A stretch of 64,000 nt of DNA from Jhaorihella thermophila (GCF_900108275.1 NZ_FNVD01000001.1:434001-498000); one strand, 5' to 3'. Shown: positions 27,230 to 36,792, counted from the stretch's first letter. Numbers and translations are program-made. The notes: generated by a model from the letters alone, not told the origin.

Positions 27230-28761
27230 ATGCGCACGCGTGCCCGGACGGTGGTGATCGGTGGCAGCGTCAACGGGTGTTCGATCCTGTGTCGTCTGAC
27301 CCGGTTGGCATGGCGGGACGTCGTGTTGCTTGAGCGGGACGAGCTGACGAGCGGGTCTACCTGGCATGCGGCGTCCAACATTCACCGGTTGCATGACAGC
27401 ACCGATGTCAGCCGGATCCAGCACTACGCGATGCGGCTTTACAAGGCGCTGGAGCAAGAGACCGGGCAGAGCTGCGGGGTGTTCCAGCTCGGGGCGCTGT
27501 ATATCGCGGAGACGAAACACGCGCATCAGTTGCGGCTGCATGTGGCCAAGGCGAAGCTTCAAGGGGTGAGTTTTACGAGATTTCGCGGGACCAGGCCGAG
27601 CGGCTGCGCCCGGCCCTTGACATGCAAAAGGAGATGGGCGCGGCGTTCGGGCTGAATCATGGCTGGGAGCATCCGCTCTACTTCGACGCGGAAACCCCCG
27701 ACAGTGCCGGCTTCACCCGCCTGCCGCGGTGGGAAAGCGTCGGCCGCGAAGTGCGGATGTTGCGCGATCGGTCCGGCATCATCGACATTTCCAACTTCGC
27801 CAGGTACCGCGTGGTCGGGGCTGAGGTCGAGGACTGGCGAAACGCGGTCTTTGCCAACCGAATGCCCGTGACGGCGGGGCGGTCCTGCCTGGCGCTGCTA
27901 ATCGGCTGGCGCGGCGGGATCGCGGGGGATTTTACCGTGACCCGGCTGGGCGAGCAGGAATTCTGAGTGATCGGCTCGGGGGATGGCCGGGCACTGTCAC
28001 CAGCGATTGTTCGGTGCCGTGCCGCTGCCCGAAGGGACGACATTCGAGAGCCTGACCGAAGCGGTCTGCGGTTTCAACGTGGACGGGCCCAAGTCGCGCG
28101 CGATGCTGCAGCGGTCCACCAATGCCTCGCTGGAGACGGCGGATTTCCCCTTCATGGCCAGCCGACGGATCGATCTGGCCGGGGTCGAGGCGATGGCGCT
28201 GCGGGTGTCGTTCGCCGGAATCTGGGGAGGGAACTGCGTTGCGCCAAGGCCGATCGGGCGCGGTTTTACGCGGCGCTGCTCGCCAAGGGCGTCAACCACG
28301 TCTCCGGCCCGGTCGGGTCCGGGTCGCGCGCGCCGATGAGCCTGCGGTTGGAAAAGGGTTACGGCGCATGGGGCCGGGAATACAGCCCCGAAAACGGCCG
28401 CACGAGGTCGGGCTGGAGCGGCTGGTCAAGCTCGACAAGGCGTTCCTGAACCGGGACACCACCGCGCGGGTGATGCGGAACGCGCCGCGTAAACGGCTGT
28501 CATGCTGGCGCTGAACGACGAGGACGTGACCGCCTCCAACGCCTATGCCAGCGGCGGCGAGCCGTTCTTTCGGGCCGGGCGCGGCATCGGCCGGGTGACG
28601 TCGGGGGCCTATGGCCATTCCGTGGATCCGTCGCTGGCGCCGGGATATGTCAGCGGCGCAGAGCCGAGGGACGAGGTCGAGGTGATGGTGCTGGGCCGGC
28701 CGCACCGGGCGCGGATCCTGCACCGGCCGTCCTTTGACCCGCAAGGGGCGCGGCTCAGGGG
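27230..28761 (+). pseudogene. Decayed paralogue of the FAD/GcvT dehydrogenase
   Basis: Starts normally (GAGGAG before ATG 27230; VVIGGSVNGCSI, SGSTWHAASN) but the FAD motif GGGVVG has become GGSVNG. After about residue 115 the frame breaks near 27570. Homology resumes at the segment matching about residue 420 of the intact protein (FYEISRDQAERLRPALD, then GLNHGWEHPLYF), so about 280 residues are missing. A stop lies at 27964-27966, and further frame changes occur near 28220, 28400 and 28490 before the last match PSFDPQGARLRG. About 1.53 kb remain of about 2.4 kb. Multiple independent lesions rule out a single sequencing error. Confidence 0.88.
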
Positions 28762-28825
28762 TAGGTGCGGCTTGGCGACGTGGTCAAAGCCTGCCTATAT
28801 GGGGGCGACCTATCGGGAAACGTTC

Positions 28826-29524
28826 ATGCCGCCACGCGAGACTGCCAGACGATCTGTTCTTATCCTCCACGGGATCGGTGCGCCGGAACGGGCGCTTGAA
28901 CCCGGAGAGGCGCGGTTCTGGCTCTCGCGCGAGGAATTCTGCCACCTTCTGGACCGGGTGGCCGCGATGGGCGATCGGCGGCCTGTCCTGACCTTTGACG
29001 ACGGGAATGCGTCGGATGCGAAAATCGCCTTGCCCGAACTGGAGCGGCGCGGTCTGCGGGCGATGTTCTTCATCCTGACGGACCGCATCGACCGGCCCGG
29101 ATCGGTGTCGGCCGGAGACGTGCGGGCCTTGGCGCGGGCGGGAATGACCGTGGGGTTGCACGGCGCGGCGCATCGGGACTGGCGCAGGCTGGACGCGGCG
29201 GGGCGCGAGGCGGAGTTCCGGCAGGCCCGCGCGCGGCTGGAGGATCTGACCGGACAGCCGGTCACGCTGGCGGCGGCGCCCTTCGGGCTCTATGATCGGC
29301 GCGTTGCAAGCTGGCTGAAGAGGGAGGGATTTGAGGCCCTGTACACCAGCGATCGGGGGCTGGCGTCGGATGCGGACTTCCTGCGCTGTCGCAACTGCGT
29401 GGAGCGCGACATGACGGCGACCGACGTCGAGCGTTGTCTGAGGGGTAGCCCGTCGCCGCTGCGCCGGCTGCGTGGCTGGGCGGGGCGCGCACGCAGGCGA
29501 TTGTTTCCGCTGCGGGTAGCATAA
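28826..29524 (+). CDS. Polysaccharide deacetylase (NodB-type) family protein
   Basis: 232 residues from the ATG at 28826. NodB motif 1 VLTFDDGNASD (metal-binding and catalytic Asp) and motif 2 GLHGAAHRDW (two metal-binding His) are present, with PFGLYDRRVASWLKREGF as the later block. It would remove N- or O-acetyl groups from a glycan. The frame is open upstream into the dehydrogenase pseudogene (to 28502), and an ATG at 28799 is an alternative; the chimeric longer product is improbable because it starts in decayed sequence. Stop overlaps the glycosyltransferase start by one base. Confidence 0.82.
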   Translation: MPPRETARRSVLILHGIGAPERALEPGEARFWLSREEFCHLLDRVAAMGDRRPVLTFDDGNASDAKIALPELERRGLRAMFFILTDRIDRPGSVSAGDVRALARAGMTVGLHGAAHRDWRRLDAAGREAEFRQARARLEDLTGQPVTLAAAPFGLYDRRVASWLKREGFEALYTSDRGLASDADFLRCRNCVERDMTATDVERCLRGSPSPLRRLRGWAGRARRRLFPLRVA

Positions 29525-30372
29525 TGATTTCGGTGATCATTCCGGCCCATCAGGAAGAAGGCTATATCGGCGACTGCCTGCGGCATGTCCTCGCCTCCGA
29601 TCCGCCGCGGGCGCGGGACGGGACGGCGCAGCCGGTGCAGGTGATCGTTGTCGCCAATGGCTGCGCGGATGCCACCGCGCAGGAGGCCCGGTCGCTGGCG
29701 GGCCGGTTTGCGCAAAGAGGCTGGCCGATGGAGATCGTCGAGCTTGCGGAAGGGAGCAAGCCGCGGGCGCTCAATGCCGGGGATCGCCGGGCGATCTACG
29801 ATATCCGCGTCTACATGGACGCGGACATATGGGTGTCGCCGGGACTGATCGCGGGTTTGGCCGGTGTATTGGACCGGCCCGAGCCGGCTTATGCCGGGGG
29901 GCGCTCCAGGATACGGGATGCCCGTGGCTGGTTCTTGAAGCGCTATGCGCGATTCTGGTTGAGGCTGCCCTTCATGGCTTCGGGCGTGCCGGGCTGTGGG
30001 GTCTATGCGGTGAACGCAGCGGGCCGGGCACGGTGGGGGGACTTTCCCGAGGTGACCGCCGACGACATGTTCGTGCGTTATCATTTCGCGCCGGAGGAAA
30101 GCCATCCGGTGCCGGAAGACTATGTCTGGCCCATTGCTGGCAACTTTGCCCAGCTCGTGCGATCCCGCAGGCGTCAGGATGAAGGGCTGGCCGAGATCCG
30201 CCGGCTTCTGCCGGAAGGAGCGGCGCGCTCGGGCCCGACGGCGCCGAGCGGCGGGGAACTGCTGCGCCTGTTTCTGAGCGATCCGGTTGGCTTTGCGGTC
30301 TATGCGTCGGTGGCGTTGGCGGTGCGCACGCCCCTGTTTTCCAGGCAGGGCCGCTGGGACCGTGGCCGGTAG
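29524..30372 (+). CDS. Family 2 glycosyltransferase
   Basis: 282 residues. GT-A fold: ISVIIPAHQEEGYIGDCL at the N-terminus, VIVVANGCADAT, the DxD equivalent in VYMDADIWVSP and the acceptor-site acid in PEVTADDMFVRYHF. A hydrophobic C-terminal segment (LFLSDPVGFAVYASVALAV) may anchor it to the membrane. TAATG overlap with the deacetylase gene argues that the pair builds or trims the same surface glycan; the sugar is not predictable. Confidence 0.85.
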   Translation: MISVIIPAHQEEGYIGDCLRHVLASDPPRARDGTAQPVQVIVVANGCADATAQEARSLAGRFAQRGWPMEIVELAEGSKPRALNAGDRRAIYDIRVYMDADIWVSPGLIAGLAGVLDRPEPAYAGGRSRIRDARGWFLKRYARFWLRLPFMASGVPGCGVYAVNAAGRARWGDFPEVTADDMFVRYHFAPEESHPVPEDYVWPIAGNFAQLVRSRRRQDEGLAEIRRLLPEGAARSGPTAPSGGELLRLFLSDPVGFAVYASVALAVRTPLFSRQGRWDRGR

Positions 30373-30396
30373 GCGGGGGGCGGGCTGGCGCCCGCT

Positions 30397-30458
30397 GGGG
30401 GCTCTGCCCCCGCCCGCCTGACGGCGGACTCCCCCGGAGTATTTCGAGCAAGATGAAG
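30397..30458 (+). repeat. Dispersed intergenic hairpin element, copy 5
   Basis: GGGGGCTCTGCCCCC hairpin, spacer, CCCCCGGAGTATTT and GAGCAAGATGAAG, at the 3' end of the glycosyltransferase gene and facing the convergent transporter gene. Confidence 0.75.
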
Positions 30459-30525
30459 AAACCGAACTGGCGTTTGGCGGTGACAGGACCGCCGACCGGT
30501 GAGCGCAAGTGTTTCGGGGGTCCGT

Positions 30526-32160
30526 TCAATCGGTGCTGGGGAACCGGGACTTCTGGATCACGACAATCGTGAGCAGGGGCGCGCCGACGGTTATGACGGC
30601 GACCGTCACCAGCAGCATCCCGAGCTGCGTATAGTCCGCAGGCGTCGTCACCTGGCCCGTGGCGGGGTCCACAACCTCGCGCGTGATCACGAAGATCCGG
30701 TTGAGATATTTGGTGCCGAGACTGGAGGCCGAAAGCGCCAGATTGGTGAAGGAGGCCATCACGGCAAAGAAGGTGGCCTTGAGATTTTCCGGCGCGTTGC
30801 GCGCGATCCAGGCAAGCATCGGGATCATGGCGACCTGGCCCAGGGGCGATTCCACCGCCGTGTCGATCACCGCGATGAAGCGTGCATCCACCACCCCGCC
30901 CGTCATCGCCGCGGTCCAGTGATGGATGCCGTAATAGAGCCCGATATTGGGCAGCGACAGAAGCCCCGACGCGATGCTGAGGATGATCACGATGTCGACG
31001 ATGGTCTTTCGCGCCATCATCGGGCGCAGCACCACCATGCCCACCAGAGTCAGCACCGAGGTCAGAAGCTGGAGCACCGAAAGGAACTGCTGGTCGAAGC
31101 CCAGCACGTCGATTTCGAACCAGGTGGCGCCTGCGCCGGGCAGGGGAACGGCGCGGAACACGAAGATGATGATCGCCGTGCCCACCAGCGTGCGGGCCTT
31201 TTCCGGCGGCAGGGCGCGGATCAGTTGCCGCATAAGGAACAGCACGACCCCCATCGAGCCGGCAAAGACGATTTCCTGCGATCCCGGCACGTCGCCCAGC
31301 CCCACCAGCAACGACAGGCCCAGAAAGGCCGCGCCGCCGATGAAATACCACCAGTTCGGCCGCACCTTTTCGTCGTCGCGGTTGAAACGGGCCAGCGCCG
31401 CCGCGCGGTCGAGCCCCGCGGCGATCAGCCGGCGGATGGTCAGGCGCTTCTGGATGGCGGCGACGATCGTGCCGGACACCGAAATCGCGGGAATGACCAG
31501 CGCCAGCAGGTATATGCCGGCATAGACTTGGCCTTTGGCCTCTTGCGGCAGGTCCTCGATGCCCGAGAACAGGTAGATGTTGGCCGCCGCGACCGTGCTG
31601 GATCCCGCGATGAGGGCGAACCGGCCCAGCGTCTGCATGGTGGTGTGCATCGCGCGCAATTCGGCCTCGGGCAGGGGGGTGCCGGTGTCGTCCACGCGCG
31701 GCACGGCCTCGACCGACATCGCGTCCGCCACCGCGTCCTGCACCACGTAACCGAAGGGCGCGATCAGCACCGACAGCACGTACCACCATGTCACCGGCAT
31801 GATCCGCGTCATCCACTCCAGACGCAGCGCCAGCCCGTGCATGATGAGAAACGACCCCGCGATCAGCGCCACGCCGAACCAGATCAGCCCCGCCTTCCAG
31901 CGCCAGATCAGGTCAACTAGGTGCCCCACGGGCATCTTCAGCGCCCAGGGCAGCCCCGCCCAGAAGGCCAGCCCCGCCAGGAAGGCGGGCGATACGTCCA
32001 GATATTCCTTGACGAAGAACGTGCCCACGATCGCGGTCAGCCCCGACGCCCCGGCCGCGAAATAGACCATCAGCGGCGGCAGGAAGGACCAGCGGAACTG
32101 CCGCCCCAGATCCAGGACGACATCGCTCCAGACCTTGCGGATGCGGGCGGCGGTCGTCAC
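30526..32160 (-). CDS. MFS-like transporter (folate-biopterin transporter type)
   Basis: 544 residues with about 12-14 hydrophobic helices. The order and motifs (FAAGASGLTAIVGTFFVKEYL near the N-terminus, WALKMPVGHLVDLIWRWKAG after helix 2, VQDAVADAMSVEAV in helix 5) recall the BT1/folate-biopterin branch of the major facilitator superfamily. Substrate unknown. GTG start at 32160 within a GTGA overlap with the upstream CorC-type gene shows coupling. Assignment to BT1 is from pattern memory and less sure than transporter identity. Confidence 0.7.
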   Translation of the reverse strand: MTTAARIRKVWSDVVLDLGRQFRWSFLPPLMVYFAAGASGLTAIVGTFFVKEYLDVSPAFLAGLAFWAGLPWALKMPVGHLVDLIWRWKAGLIWFGVALIAGSFLIMHGLALRLEWMTRIMPVTWWYVLSVLIAPFGYVVQDAVADAMSVEAVPRVDDTGTPLPEAELRAMHTTMQTLGRFALIAGSSTVAAANIYLFSGIEDLPQEAKGQVYAGIYLLALVIPAISVSGTIVAAIQKRLTIRRLIAAGLDRAAALARFNRDDEKVRPNWWYFIGGAAFLGLSLLVGLGDVPGSQEIVFAGSMGVVLFLMRQLIRALPPEKARTLVGTAIIIFVFRAVPLPGAGATWFEIDVLGFDQQFLSVLQLLTSVLTLVGMVVLRPMMARKTIVDIVIILSIASGLLSLPNIGLYYGIHHWTAAMTGGVVDARFIAVIDTAVESPLGQVAMIPMLAWIARNAPENLKATFFAVMASFTNLALSASSLGTKYLNRIFVITREVVDPATGQVTTPADYTQLGMLLVTVAVITVGAPLLTIVVIQKSRFPSTD

Positions 32161-33464
32161 AGGGGCTTGATCTTCAACTCGGTCACGCGATTGCCTTCGC
32201 GGGCGGTCACCTCGAAGCGAAAGCCGTGGAAGGAAAACACCTGCCCCACGGTGGGGATCATCTGCGCCTCGTGGATCACCAGGCCTGCGACGGTGTTGGC
32301 CTCGTCATCGGGCAGGTTCCAGTCGGTCGCGCGGTTGAGGTCGCGGATCGTCATCTGGCCGGGGACGAGGAACTGGCCGTCCTCGGTGCGGCGGATGGCG
32401 GGTTCGGATTCGGTGTCGAATTCGTCGGTGATCTCGCCCACGATTTCCTCGAGGATGTCCTCCAGCGTAATCAGCCCCTGCAGTTGCCCGTACTCATCCA
32501 CCACCAGCGCGAAATGGGTCCGCATCCGCAGGAACTGGCGCATCTGGTCGTCCAGTGTGGTGGTTTCGGGCACGAAATAGGGCGGCTTGGCCACGTCGGA
32601 AATGCGGAAATCCCGCAGCGCCTCGGCCCCGCCGCCTTCGGCCACGACCTTGCGATACATCGCGCGCAGCAGATCCTTGGCGTGCACCACGCCGATGATG
32701 TTTTCCGGCTCGTCGCGGTAGACGGGCAGGCGCGTGTAAGGGCTGTTCAGGCACTGCTCGAGGATCGCGCCCGGGTCGTCGTCGGCATTGATCATCTCGA
32801 TCTTGGAGCGGTGCAGCATGATCTCTTCTACCGTGCGCTCACCCAGATCCAGCGCGCCGAGAATGCGGTCGCGGTCCTCCTTTTCGACGATGCCCTCGGA
32901 ATGGCCCAGCTGGATGGCGCCGGCGATTTCCTCGCGGACGGCAAGGATGTGACTGTCGGGATCGACCGTTACGCCAAAGAGCCGCAGCACACCGCGCACC
33001 AGCAGCCGCACCGCGCCGACCACCGGCGCGAACACCTTGACCACCACCGCGATCGCCGGAGCGACGAAGGCGGCCGCGCGTTCGGCGTTGATGATCGCGT
33101 AGGTTTTCGGCAGCACCTCGGCGAAGATCAGCACCAGAAGCGTCATCACCAGCGTCGCGAGCGCCACGCCGCTGTCACCGAACGCCTTGGTGAATACGGC
33201 GGTCGCCAGGGACGCGGCCAGGATGTTGACCAGGTTGTTGCCCAAGAGAACCGACCCGATCAGGCGTTCGTTGTCCTCAGTGATCTTCAGCGCCGTCTCG
33301 GCACCGTGCGATCCCTTGTCGGCCTGCGCCCTGAGCTTGCCGCGCGAGGCCGCGGTCAGCGCGGTTTCCGAGCCCGAGAAAAAGGCCGACAGCACCAGCA
33401 TCAGAAGGATCAGTCCGGCGCTGATCCAGAAGGCGCCGTCCAAGGTGACGGATGAGGCTTCCAT
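32157..33464 (-). CDS. CNNM/CorC-type membrane protein with CBS pair (HlyC/CorC family)
   Basis: 435 residues. N-terminal DUF21/CNNM membrane domain with SAFFSGSETALTAASRGKL, a tandem CBS domain (about 205-330: EEIMLHRSKIEMINADD; HFALVVDEYGQLQGLITLEDILEEIVGEI) and a C-terminal CorC_HlyC domain (DLNRATDWNLPDDEANTVAG). The family is linked to Mg2+/Co2+ homeostasis, not haemolysis. The ATG at 33464 (GGGAC upstream) gives a standard N-terminus; the open frame further upstream runs antisense through the metallophosphoesterase gene. Confidence 0.9.
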   Translation of the reverse strand: MEASSVTLDGAFWISAGLILLMLVLSAFFSGSETALTAASRGKLRAQADKGSHGAETALKITEDNERLIGSVLLGNNLVNILAASLATAVFTKAFGDSGVALATLVMTLLVLIFAEVLPKTYAIINAERAAAFVAPAIAVVVKVFAPVVGAVRLLVRGVLRLFGVTVDPDSHILAVREEIAGAIQLGHSEGIVEKEDRDRILGALDLGERTVEEIMLHRSKIEMINADDDPGAILEQCLNSPYTRLPVYRDEPENIIGVVHAKDLLRAMYRKVVAEGGGAEALRDFRISDVAKPPYFVPETTTLDDQMRQFLRMRTHFALVVDEYGQLQGLITLEDILEEIVGEITDEFDTESEPAIRRTEDGQFLVPGQMTIRDLNRATDWNLPDDEANTVAGLVIHEAQMIPTVGQVFSFHGFRFEVTAREGNRVTELKIKPL

Positions 33465-33542
33465 GTCGAGTTGTCCCGTTGTTTCAATCGGGTTATGGGG
33501 CGCGCGGGCGTCCCGATCAAGGGCGGGCCGGAGGGAATGCCG

Positions 33543-34349
33543 ATGCGTGTTGCGGATCTGGGAGAAATGGATGGCCCGATGTTGCTGTTCGGCGGGCCCT
33601 ATTCCAACTTGGCCGCGCTGGAGGCGCTGATCGCACAGGCGCGGGTGCGCGGCCTGCCCCCGGAGCGGACGATCTGCACCGGCGACGTGGTGGCCTATTG
33701 CGCCGAACCCGCCGAATGCGTCGCACGGATCCGGGCGCTGGGGTGTCACGTCATCGCCGGCAACTGCGAACGGCAACTGGCGGCGGGCGAGTCCGATTGC
33801 GGCTGCGGCTTCGACGAAGGCAGCGCCTGCGATCTGCTCTCCGCCGGCTGGTACGGCTTCGCCGACGCGCGGATCGGCTCGGCGGATCGGGACTGGATGC
33901 GCGGGCTGCCGGATCTGGCGGTGTTCCGCCACGCGGGGCGGCGCCATGGGGTGGTGCATGGGGGCGTGACCGATATCGCGCGGTTTCTCTGGCCGGTGAG
34001 TCCCGACGACGCCTTTGCGCAGGAATTCGCGGCTTTTGCGGAAATTGCCGGGCCGGTGGATGCGATCATTGCCGGGCATTGCGGCATTCCCTTCGTGCGG
34101 GAGACGCCGTGGGGCAGATGGATCAACGCAGGCGTGATCGGGATGCCCCCGAATGACGGCCGGCCCGCCACGCGGTTTGCCCTTCTGGATTCGGGACGGG
34201 CCGAGATCGAGGAACTCGACCATGATCACCGCGCCGCGCGGGCCGCGATGGAACGGGCCGGGTTGACCCAGGGCTACCATGCCGCGCTTTGCAGCGGTTA
34301 CTGGCCGTCCGAGGATGTCCTGCCAGCCGTTTTGCGCGCAAGCGGGTGA
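33543..34349 (+). CDS. Calcineurin-like metallophosphoesterase
   Basis: 268 residues. A degenerate metallophosphoesterase pattern: MLLFGGPYSNLAALEAL in place of the usual D-x-H site, ICTGDVVAYCAEP (GD motif), IAGNCERQL (GN..E/H motif), VVHGGVTD and IIAGHCGIPF (GH motif). An insert with four cysteines within 16 residues (DCGCGFDEGSACD; the first two at about 77 and 79) is unusual. Substrate unknown. GGAGGG lies seven bases before ATG 33543, which is preferred over ATG 33537. The 3' end overlaps the convergent xerD by 52 bases. Confidence 0.8.
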   Translation: MRVADLGEMDGPMLLFGGPYSNLAALEALIAQARVRGLPPERTICTGDVVAYCAEPAECVARIRALGCHVIAGNCERQLAAGESDCGCGFDEGSACDLLSAGWYGFADARIGSADRDWMRGLPDLAVFRHAGRRHGVVHGGVTDIARFLWPVSPDDAFAQEFAAFAEIAGPVDAIIAGHCGIPFVRETPWGRWINAGVIGMPPNDGRPATRFALLDSGRAEIEELDHDHRAARAAMERAGLTQGYHAALCSGYWPSEDVLPAVLRASG

Positions 34350-35266
34350 TGTTCCAGCACCAGTTCGGCCAGGCGTTCGTCCAGCACATGGGTATAGATT
34401 TCGGTGGTGGACACGTCCGCATGGCCCAGAAGTGTCTGGATCACGCGCAGGTCGGCGCCGTTGGCCAGCAGATGCGTGGCAAAGGCGTGACGCAGCGTGT
34501 GGGGCGTCACCTTGTCCGGGCTGACCCCTGCGGCCACGGCAATCTCCTTGATGAGCAGGTAGAACCGGTGCCGGGTCAGGTGGCCGTCGCGGCCGCGCGA
34601 CGGAAACAGGAATCGCGAGGGCGCCGCCCCCTTGTCGGTCCGGGCGGCCTCTGCCGCGTCCCGCGCCGTCAGCCAGTCCCCAAGCGCTTCCCGCGCCGGC
34701 GGCGACAGCGGCACCATCCGCTCCTTGTCGCCCTTGCCCCGGATCAGCAGCATGCGCGGGTCGCCCCGCGCGGCCGCTACCGGCAGCGACACCAGCTCGC
34801 TGACCCGCATTCCCGTCGCATAGAGCAGCTCCATCAGGCAGGTGTTGCGCAGACGGTCGGCCTCTGTTCGTCCGGTGCGGCGGGCGGCATCCAGCATGGC
34901 CGTGACCTCTTCCACCTCGAGGGTTTTGGGCAGCCGCCGGTCGCGGCCGGGGCCGCGGATCTGGATCGCCGGATTGTCGCCCCGCCAGCCTTCGTCAAAG
35001 GCAAAGCGAAAGAGCTGCCGAATCGCCGAAAGCCGCCGGGCGCGGGTGGCGCGGGACAGCCCTTGGGCCTCGCATGCGATCAGGTAGGCTTCGATCCCGT
35101 CGCGGTCGATTCCGGCGAAATCCGTGCCGCGCCGGGCAAGCCAGCCGGCGAAGTCCTTGAGATCCCGGCCATAGGCCAGGAGCGTGTTGGTCGCCGCGCC
35201 GGCCTCGGCGGCCTCGGCGTCCAAAAAGGTGGAAATCCATTGCAGCGGGTCGCGGGGGGCGGTCAC
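34298..35266 (-). CDS. xerD: Tyrosine recombinase XerD
   Basis: 322 residues. The complete catalytic set is visible: Arg154 (TGMRVSEL), Lys178 (GKGDKER), His256 and Arg259 (HTLRHAFATHL), His282 (LLGHADVSTTE) and Tyr291 (IYTHV). Normal length and no adjacent excisionase or att sites favour the housekeeping recombinase that resolves chromosome dimers at dif over a phage integrase. The alternative is a second Xer paralogue. GTG start at 35266 in a GTGA overlap with the upstream gene. Confidence 0.88.
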   Translation of the reverse strand: MTAPRDPLQWISTFLDAEAAEAGAATNTLLAYGRDLKDFAGWLARRGTDFAGIDRDGIEAYLIACEAQGLSRATRARRLSAIRQLFRFAFDEGWRGDNPAIQIRGPGRDRRLPKTLEVEEVTAMLDAARRTGRTEADRLRNTCLMELLYATGMRVSELVSLPVAAARGDPRMLLIRGKGDKERMVPLSPPAREALGDWLTARDAAEAARTDKGAAPSRFLFPSRGRDGHLTRHRFYLLIKEIAVAAGVSPDKVTPHTLRHAFATHLLANGADLRVIQTLLGHADVSTTEIYTHVLDERLAELVLEHHPLARKTAGRTSSDGQ

Positions 35267-36792
35267 GGGGTCTGCTCCGGTCCCAGCAGCATAAGTTGCA
35301 GGGCCGCGCGCCGGGCGGTGTCCTGCAACCCCACCGCGTTGAACGTGCCAAGCGCTGCGGTCAGATCGCTGGTGTTGCCCTGTCGGCCGCTGTCGAACAG
35401 GGCCATCGCGCGCAGGATCGCCTCGCCCAGACGGCCGGAATCCAGAAGCATCCGCAATTCGGGCGGGATCTCCACGTCCGGTGCAAACGCGGTGGAAATC
35501 GCCCGGGCGCGGGCATCGGGCGGCTCGGCGGCCGAGGGATTGCCCTGCGCCAGCGCGGCAAGGAACGGGGCCCGGGGCGTCGCCGGGTGCGGCGCGCGCG
35601 CGGCCTGTTCGTAATCCGGCGACAGCAGCCTCACCCGCCAGGCCAGCGCCGCCGTCCTGCCGGAAAGATCCACAGCGGCCAGACGTCTAGCGAACATCTC
35701 GGCAAAGGCGACCTCGATCCCCGCCTCGCGCGCGGCGCCCCAAGCCTTGGGCAGGGTCTTGGCGACGGCCTTGGCGCTGCCGGTGTTCAGGGCGGTGTCG
35801 AACCGCTGCATCGCGGCCACCCGGTCCCAGACCCCGCCCGAGGCTGACGGGCTGCGTTCGGTATATAGACCCAACAGAAGGTTCGGCGTGAGCGCGCCGG
35901 TCCGGGTCAGCCGCTCGGCCGCCTCGATCCGGGCCTTCCACCCGGCCACGTCACGCAGATCGGCGATGGCAAAGGCGCGCGGCAATGCGGTGGTGGGCAG
36001 CCGCTCCCCGATCGCCTCGAACAGGCGAAAGGTCAGCGGATCGGGGTTGTCCGGCGCGGGCAGGGGCGGGGCTCCGTCATAGATGTCGGGGCTGATGAAC
36101 CGATCCAGCAGATCGAGCTGCGGCCCGGGCAGTGCGTCGAGCGCATGCGCGGTCTCCAGCAGAAGGGCCGCGGTGTTCCAGTCCCCGCGCCGGGCGGTGC
36201 AAAAGATCGTGGCCGCAAGCCCCGGAGACAGCCAGGGTTCGACGGTCAGGGCGGCGCAGCTGCGGTCTTCGTCGCCGGTCAGCAGAGTGGCGTCGAACCA
36301 GCGCCGGAACCGTTCGCGCGTCTCGGTCGGGCCGGCCATCTGGATCAGCGCCTGCGCCGGATCGACGGCGCCCAGGTCCATCAGCCGGTCGATTCGCGCC
36401 AGCAGCAGAAGGTCGGCACTGTCCCCACCTGCCGGCGCGCGCGTCTCGGACAGAAGCAGCGTATAGAGCAGCATCTGCATGGCCGGGCTGCGTTCGACCG
36501 GAACGGTTTCGATCAGCGCGGCGAGCTCGGCCGGGTCGCTGCCCCGCCACAGGTCGATCGGCAGCCCCGTCACGCGCGCGGACACCAGCCCAACGGGCAA
36601 GGCCAGCCGTTCGAGCGGGGCGACCTCGACCGGGGGACGCAGCGCGTCGCTGGCAACGGGGGGTTCCATCAGAACCGTTCCCGGAAGCCCGCGGGGCGGC
36701 GGTTGGTTCAGCCAGTCTATCGCCGAAAGCGGTGTCTGGGCGGCTGCGACCGCCGGGAGGATGGTAGCGATGAGGGCCGCCCTAATCCGCAT
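35263..36792 (-). CDS. Exported protein of unknown function, alpha-helical
   Basis: 509 residues with a signal peptide (MRIRAALIATILPAVAAAQT). The rest is rich in Ala/Leu and looks like stacked amphipathic helices, as in TPR or HEAT-like solenoids, for example LNTGSAKAVAKTLPKAWGAA and SPDYEQAARAPHPA. No catalytic motif is recognised. It lies between a 50-residue membrane protein (11-base overlap) and xerD (4-base overlap), so the three form one transcription unit, but no functional link to XerD is evident. ATG 36792 is chosen for the signal peptide. Confidence 0.75.
   Translation of the reverse strand: MRIRAALIATILPAVAAAQTPLSAIDWLNQPPPRGLPGTVLMEPPVASDALRPPVEVAPLERLALPVGLVSARVTGLPIDLWRGSDPAELAALIETVPVERSPAMQMLLYTLLLSETRAPAGGDSADLLLLARIDRLMDLGAVDPAQALIQMAGPTETRERFRRWFDATLLTGDEDRSCAALTVEPWLSPGLAATIFCTARRGDWNTAALLLETAHALDALPGPQLDLLDRFISPDIYDGAPPLPAPDNPDPLTFRLFEAIGERLPTTALPRAFAIADLRDVAGWKARIEAAERLTRTGALTPNLLLGLYTERSPSASGGVWDRVAAMQRFDTALNTGSAKAVAKTLPKAWGAAREAGIEVAFAEMFARRLAAVDLSGRTAALAWRVRLLSPDYEQAARAPHPATPRAPFLAALAQGNPSAAEPPDARARAISTAFAPDVEIPPELRMLLDSGRLGEAILRAMALFDSGRQGNTSDLTAALGTFNAVGLQDTARRAALQLMLLGPEQTP

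Noticed and set aside
28502-29524. A genuine 340-residue GcvT-deacetylase fusion protein
   Set aside because: The upstream part is the last fragment of a gene with several lesions; the deacetylase domain is complete from 28826.
34298-35266. xerD as a phage or island integrase
   Set aside because: Full-length Xer pattern, in an operon with two cellular genes, and no att repeats, tRNA target or mobile genes next to it.
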